Below are positions 59,701 through 64,000 of a DNA stretch of 64,000 nucleotides, in pieces. Below the pieces are notes generated by a model. It worked only from the letters and a program-made list of their open reading frames with translations, had not been told where the DNA came from and made no database searches. Numbering within the stretch: the stretch's first letter is position 1; each line of letters starts with the position of its first letter. The DNA is from Eonycteris spelaea (lineage: Eukaryota; Chordata; Mammalia; Chiroptera; Pteropodidae). A program made the position numbers and the translations under genes. The DNA is taken from NCBI GenBank assembly GCA_003508835.1, contig PUFA01000143.1, forward strand, positions 992,001-1,056,000, given 5' to 3'.

Positions 59701-60489
59701 ATTTTTTGTTTTAATTATGAAAGGCTAACTCATGAATGGGATTTTTTAGTGGTGTGGTATCCATGAATAAACTAGAATTATGTATCCAGTTACCATTTAT
59801 GATTTGATTACTGAAATTAGAAAGTTAACCTGCCATTCTTGAACACAGCTACACATTTTTGTCAGAAGAATCTTGCCTCAGGGTCTCCTTATATAGGAAC
59901 TAGTATTACTGAAGTTATTTCCTTGTTTTTTAAATTTCAGTGTCTAAACCCTGTGGGATGGGACTTACCTCATACTGAATTTCTAAGGCCAGAATGTGTG
60001 ACTTTATTATCTTGATAAAATGCTCATTGGTACACTTTATAATACATGTAGAAATGTTGTATACTACATGAAAAAAAAAAAAACACTTGGTCAAAAAAAA
60101 TAAGCCATCTTTTGTGAGAAATAGTGATTCCTACCCTGCTCTTTAGTCCGGTGAAGGCCTTGTGATGGTCTGTTAGATCTGGAGGAAAGAAAGTTCTTTG
60201 CCTACCTCCTATGGGTACTGTCAAACTGCTTAAGACATCAGGGAAGCACCGTGGCAGAATAGCCATCTGTTTTCCCCATAAGGGTGGTTCCCTTCTTTTT
60301 GACCTAGTCTTTTCGATGCTTCCATTCAGGGATGGGGCATCCTGTGTGACTTCAAGATAGCTTGTCACTTCAGTTCCTTCTTCCATTGTTCCCTCCGGGG
60401 TAATGCTGGGTGGAAAGAAAGCCAGCCAGAAATAAATATTCCCTAGATCTCACCATTCTTCTCTTTGAGAAGAATAAATGTGCCAGTAT

Positions 60490-60922
60490 TTTTTTCTTTT
60501 GAATAATTTCTTATTTTTCAATTATAGTTGACATTTCTATAATGTATGAAGTGATAAACCTAGTACTTATCTGACACCATACATCATTATTACAGTATTA
60601 TTGACTATATTCTCTATGTTATACTTCACATGCCCATGACTATTTTGTAACTACCAATTTGTACTTTTTAATTTCTTCCCCTTTTTCATCTATTCCCCTG
60701 ACCCCCCTTCCCATCTGGCAACCATCAAACTGTTCTCTGTTTCTATTTTGTTTGTTTGTTTATTCTGCTTTTTAGTTTCCACATATAGGTAAATTCATAT
60801 GCTATCTATCTTTTTCTGTCTGACTTATTGCACTCAGCATAATGCCCTCTAGGTCCATCCATGTTGTTGGAGATGGCAAGATTTCATTCTGTTTTATGGC
60901 TGAGTAGTATTCGTGTGTGTGT

Positions 60923-60965
<43 letters not shown>

Positions 60966-61160
60966 CAGTTTCTTTATTCATCCATGAATAGGCACCTAGG
61001 TTGTAACCCTATCTTGTCTATTGGGAGCAATACCTCAGTGAACAAAGGGGTGCATATATCTTTTTTAATTAGCATTTTTGTTTTCTTTGGACAAATAAAC
61101 AGAAATGGAAATTCTGGATGATATGGTAGTTCTATCTTTAAATTTTTTTTTTTTTTTGAG
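60490..61160 (-). mobile_element. Short 5'-truncated L1 3' end
   Basis: 'caattatagttgacatttct' start, then 'acaccatacatcattattac' and 'ctgactatattctctatg'-type order, on the minus strand. A (TG)n expansion lies at 60,911-60,963. It ends near a poly-T at 61,160. Confidence 0.85.
60911..60963. repeat. (TG)n microsatellite in L1
   Basis: About 50 bp of TG with one interruption. It replaces the normal 'tattccattgtatata' stretch of the L1 3' UTR. Confidence 0.95.
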
Positions 61161-61164
61161 ATAG

Positions 61165-61305
61165 ACACATCTATACACTTTACTTTTTAAATCTTTACAA
61201 GAACACTGCAAGGTAGACAGAGTTGTCTCCATTTTTGTAGGTAGAAAAACAGACCCGGGAGGAGGGTTCTAAATAACTGTCTACATAGCGATTTCTCACA
61301 CCCTG
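61165..61305 (-). repeat. MIR SINE (antisense)
   Basis: 'acaagaacactgcaaggtag', 'gtctccatttttgtaggtag' and 'aaaaacagacccgggagg' match the complement of MIR, between two L1 fragments. Confidence 0.7.
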
Positions 61306-61309
61306 TTTT

Positions 61310-64000
61310 AGTTTTTATCTTTTATTTTATTTTTTAAATTAAGTTTATTGGGGTAACATTAATTAATACAATTCTATAATTTTCAGGTGTACATTATAAT
61401 TTGAGATCTTTATATTCTATTATGTGTTTACCACCCAAAGTCCAGTTTCCTTCAGCTACCATATATTTGATCCCATTTACCCAGTTTATCCTCCCTTTAA
61501 CCCCCTATATTTGACCTCTTTTACCCTGTCTACCTCCCACCTCCTTCCCCACACCTTACCCTCTGGTAATCACTAGCCTATAGTCTATGTTCATGAGTCT
61601 CTGTTTGTTTGTCCTGTTCATTTGTTGCTTTTAGGTTTAAATCCCACATGTAAGTGATATTATGTGATTTTCAACGTTTTCTGTCTGGCTTATTTTGCTT
61701 AGTATGATTTTTTCAAGGTCCATCCATGTTGTTGCAAATGACAGTATTTCATCTCTTCTTATGGCTGAGTAATATTCCGTGTGTATATATATACCATAGC
61801 TTCTTTAGCCCATCATCTGTCATAGGTCACTTCAGTTGCTGCCATTTCTTGGCCACTGTGAATAATGCTGCTATAAACATCAGTATGCAAATATCTTTTC
61901 AGATATGAGTTTTCAAGTCTTCGTGGTAAATACCCAGTAGAGAGATTGTTGGATCATATGGTAGATCAATTCATAGTTTTCTGAGAAAACTCCATACTGT
62001 TTTCCATAGTAGCTGTACCAATTTGCAGTCCCACCGTCATTGTATGAAGGTTCCTTTTTCTCTGCAACCTCACCAACATTTGTTATTACTTGTCCTGTTG
62101 TTTACAACTATTCTGACAAGTGTGAGATGGTATCTCATTGCAGTTTTGATTTGCATTTCCCTAATAGCTAGCAATGTTGAACATCTTTTCATGTTTGTTG
62201 GCCATTTGTCTCCTTGGGAGAAGTGCTGTTCAGGTCCTCTGCCCCTTTTTGATTGGATAGTTTTTGTTGTTATTGTTGATGTGTTGTTGTTGTTGTTATA
62301 GAGTTGTATGATATCTTTGTATATTTTGGATATTAAGCCCTTTGATTACTGATTCAGTTTCGTTGGTGTAATTGGTCAGTTCACATTTTCCATTTCTTCT
62401 TGACTCAGTCTTGAGAGATTGTATCTTTCTAGGAAAGTATGCATTTCTTCCAGATTGTCCAATTTGTTGGCATATAATTGTTTGTCATATTTCCTTATAA
62501 TCCTCTTTATTTCTGTGGGGCATGTAGTTACTTCTCTTTCATTTCTGATTTTATTTATATGGGTCCTCTCTTTTTTTTCTTGATGTGTCTGGTTAAAGGT
62601 TTCTCAATTAGTTTATCTTTTTAAAGAACCAGCTCTTGGTTTCAATTATCTTTTGTATTGCTTTTTTGAGACTCTATTTTGTTTATTTCTGCTCTGATCT
62701 TTATTATTTTCTTCTTTCTACTCACTTTCAGATTTGTTTGCTGTTCATTTCTAGTTCTTTTAAGTGTAAGGTTAGATTGTTAATTTGAGATTTTTCTTGT
62801 TTCTTGAGGTAGACCTATATGAATATCCCTTGTAGGACTGCTTTTACTGTGTCCCATAGATTCTGAGTCATTGTGTTTTTGTTTTCATTTGTCTCTAGGT
62901 ATCTTCTGATTTCTTCCTTGAGCTCATCGTTAATCCATTCATTGTTGAATAACATGTTATTTAGCCACTGTGTGTGTTTTTTTTTTTTTATTTTCTAGTT
63001 TTTTTTTTTTCTCGTAGTTGATTTTTAATTTCATACTTTGTGGTCAGAAAGGTGCTTGATATGACTTCAGTCTTCTTAAATTTGTTGAGATATGTTTTAT
63101 AGCCTAACATGTAGTCTGTCCTGGAAAACGTTCCATGTGGACATGAGAAGAATGTTTATATTCTGCTACTTTGGGGTGAAATACTCTGAAAATAGCAATT
63201 AAATTTTATCTGTTCTACTGTATCATTTAAGGCTACTGAATCCTTGTTGATTTTCTGTCTGGCAGATCTGTCCAGTGGTGTCATGGCATGATCATGTCTC
63301 CTACTATGAGTGTATTACTGTCAATCTCTTCCTATGTTGGTCAATAATTGCTTTATATATGTAGGTGCTCCTATGTTGGGTGCATATATGTTTATTAGGG
63401 TTATGTCCTCTTATTGTATTGATCCATTTATCATTATGTAATGTCCATCTTTGTCTCTCATTATAGCCTTTGTTTTAAAGTGTATTTTGACTGATATAAG
63501 TATTGCTACCCCAGCCTTTTTAAAATTTTCATTTGCATGAAATATTTTTTTCATCCCTTTACTTTCAATTTGTGTGTGTCATTTGATCTGAAGTGGGTCT
63601 CTTGTAGACAGCGTATGTATGGGTTTTGTTTTCTTATCCATTCAGCTATCCTATGTCTTTTGATTGGAACATTTTAATCTATGTATATTTAAGGTGATTA
63701 TTGATAGTTACATAGATATTGCCATTTTAATATTCATATTTATGTGGTTTTTGCACCTTCCCTTAATATTTTTTGTAATATTGGCTTGTTGGTGATTAAT
63801 TCCTTTAACTCTTACCTACCTGGGAAGCTCTTTACCTCATATTCAATTTGAATTGATAGCCTTGCTGGGTAGAGTAGTGTAGGTTTAGGTCCTTATTTTT
63901 CATCACTTTGAATATTTTGTGCCAGTCCCTTCTTGCCTGCCTAGTTTCTTTTGAAAAAAAAAATAGCTGACATTCTTATGGGAGTACTCTTGTAAGTAAC
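61310..64000 (-). mobile_element. L1 with internal deletion, running off the window
   Basis: A third 3' UTR type starts 'attggggtaacattaattaa' (about 61,350). The 3' UTR/ORF2 C-terminal part stops at about 62,340 ('ggatattaagccc') and continues directly with ORF2 RT linker sequence ('gattactgattcagttt'), so about 2 kb of ORF2 are missing. The endonuclease region, ORF2 start (about 63,700) and ORF1 C-terminus (63,780-64,000) follow. The 5' end lies beyond the window. Confidence 0.88.

Larger units (their letters stand above)
54560..60485. other. Mostly single-copy DNA with MIR copies
   Basis: About 5.9 kb without younger repeats. MIRs lie at 55,058-55,240, 58,225-58,450 and 59,545-59,700. 56,100-56,700 has a higher G content and a 120-codon ORF with no recognised relatives. 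The 120-codon minus-strand ORF at 60,386-60,024 is likewise unrecognised. Neither has splice or codon evidence. Confidence 0.4.

Noticed and set aside
60024..60386. 120-codon minus-strand ORF as a gene
   Set aside because: It reads through a poly-A tract giving a run of phenylalanines, and no domain was recognised.
62300..62380. Splicing of L1 RNA before insertion as the cause of the internal deletion
   Set aside because: The junction, read in L1 sense, does not preserve a GT donor. A short A/G microhomology deletion explains it better.

Overview
The window reads as one stretch of a mammalian nuclear genome, most likely from a bat. It is AT-rich, with no operons and no long open reading frames outside repeats, and it is dominated by LINE-1 copies. 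It also holds MIR, L2, MaLR-type LTRs, a hAT-like element and many microsatellites. The bat call rests on the L1 3' ends, for example one ending in a sentence close to 'ACCAATGTCACCCCAATAAAT' near 18.5 kb. It is an inference from familiarity with bat L1 tails and was not checked by a search. I recognised no protein-coding gene by homology.

Layout. 1-10.1 kb: old degenerate L1 on the + strand, L2, MIR, a probable solo ERV LTR (4.34-4.84 kb), and an MLT1-like LTR ending at 10,136. 10.1-15.1 kb: an L1 on the - strand with its 5' end but without its 3' third. 15.1-20.4 kb: old L1 (+), MIR and a short L1 3' end (+). 20.44-21.21 kb: the only CpG-rich block, which looks like a housekeeping-type promoter with CCAAT and GC boxes, a local tandem duplication and a good splice donor at 21,067. 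22.6-23.2 kb: a 570-bp pure pyrimidine microsatellite. 23.8-25.1 kb: an antisense LTR and a (TC)n(AC)n tract. 25.4-28.3 kb: an L1 (-) flanked by a perfect 9-bp target-site duplication but internally deleted. 29.7-32.2 kb: an MLT1-like LTR, a hAT-like element and an ancient dispersed repeat.

32.4-44.3 kb is the most structured part. An L1 on the - strand was hit by a second, near full-length L1 (33.74-39.36 kb, target-site duplication visible). It was also hit by a 348-bp TTAA-flanked piggyBac-like MITE (42.14-42.48 kb) and by expanded dinucleotides with an AT-rich cruciform. The inner L1 carries a ~195-bp inverted copy of its own ORF2 segment and an unusually long ORF1-ORF2 spacer, so at least two L1 lineages are present.

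44.3-51.1 and 54.6-60.5 kb are the mainly single-copy parts (L2, MIR, one ancient LTR). They contain a ~95-nt near-perfect hairpin at 45.56 kb and three weak exon candidates. 51.1-54.6 and 60.5-64.0 kb are more L1 on the - strand; the last one runs off the window.

Nearly all younger L1s right of the CpG island lie on the - strand. That would fit, but does not prove, a + strand transcription unit starting at ~20.6 kb with introns filling the rest of the window. The ORF-like peptides elsewhere are fragments of L1 ORFs read on either strand, or low-complexity artefacts.
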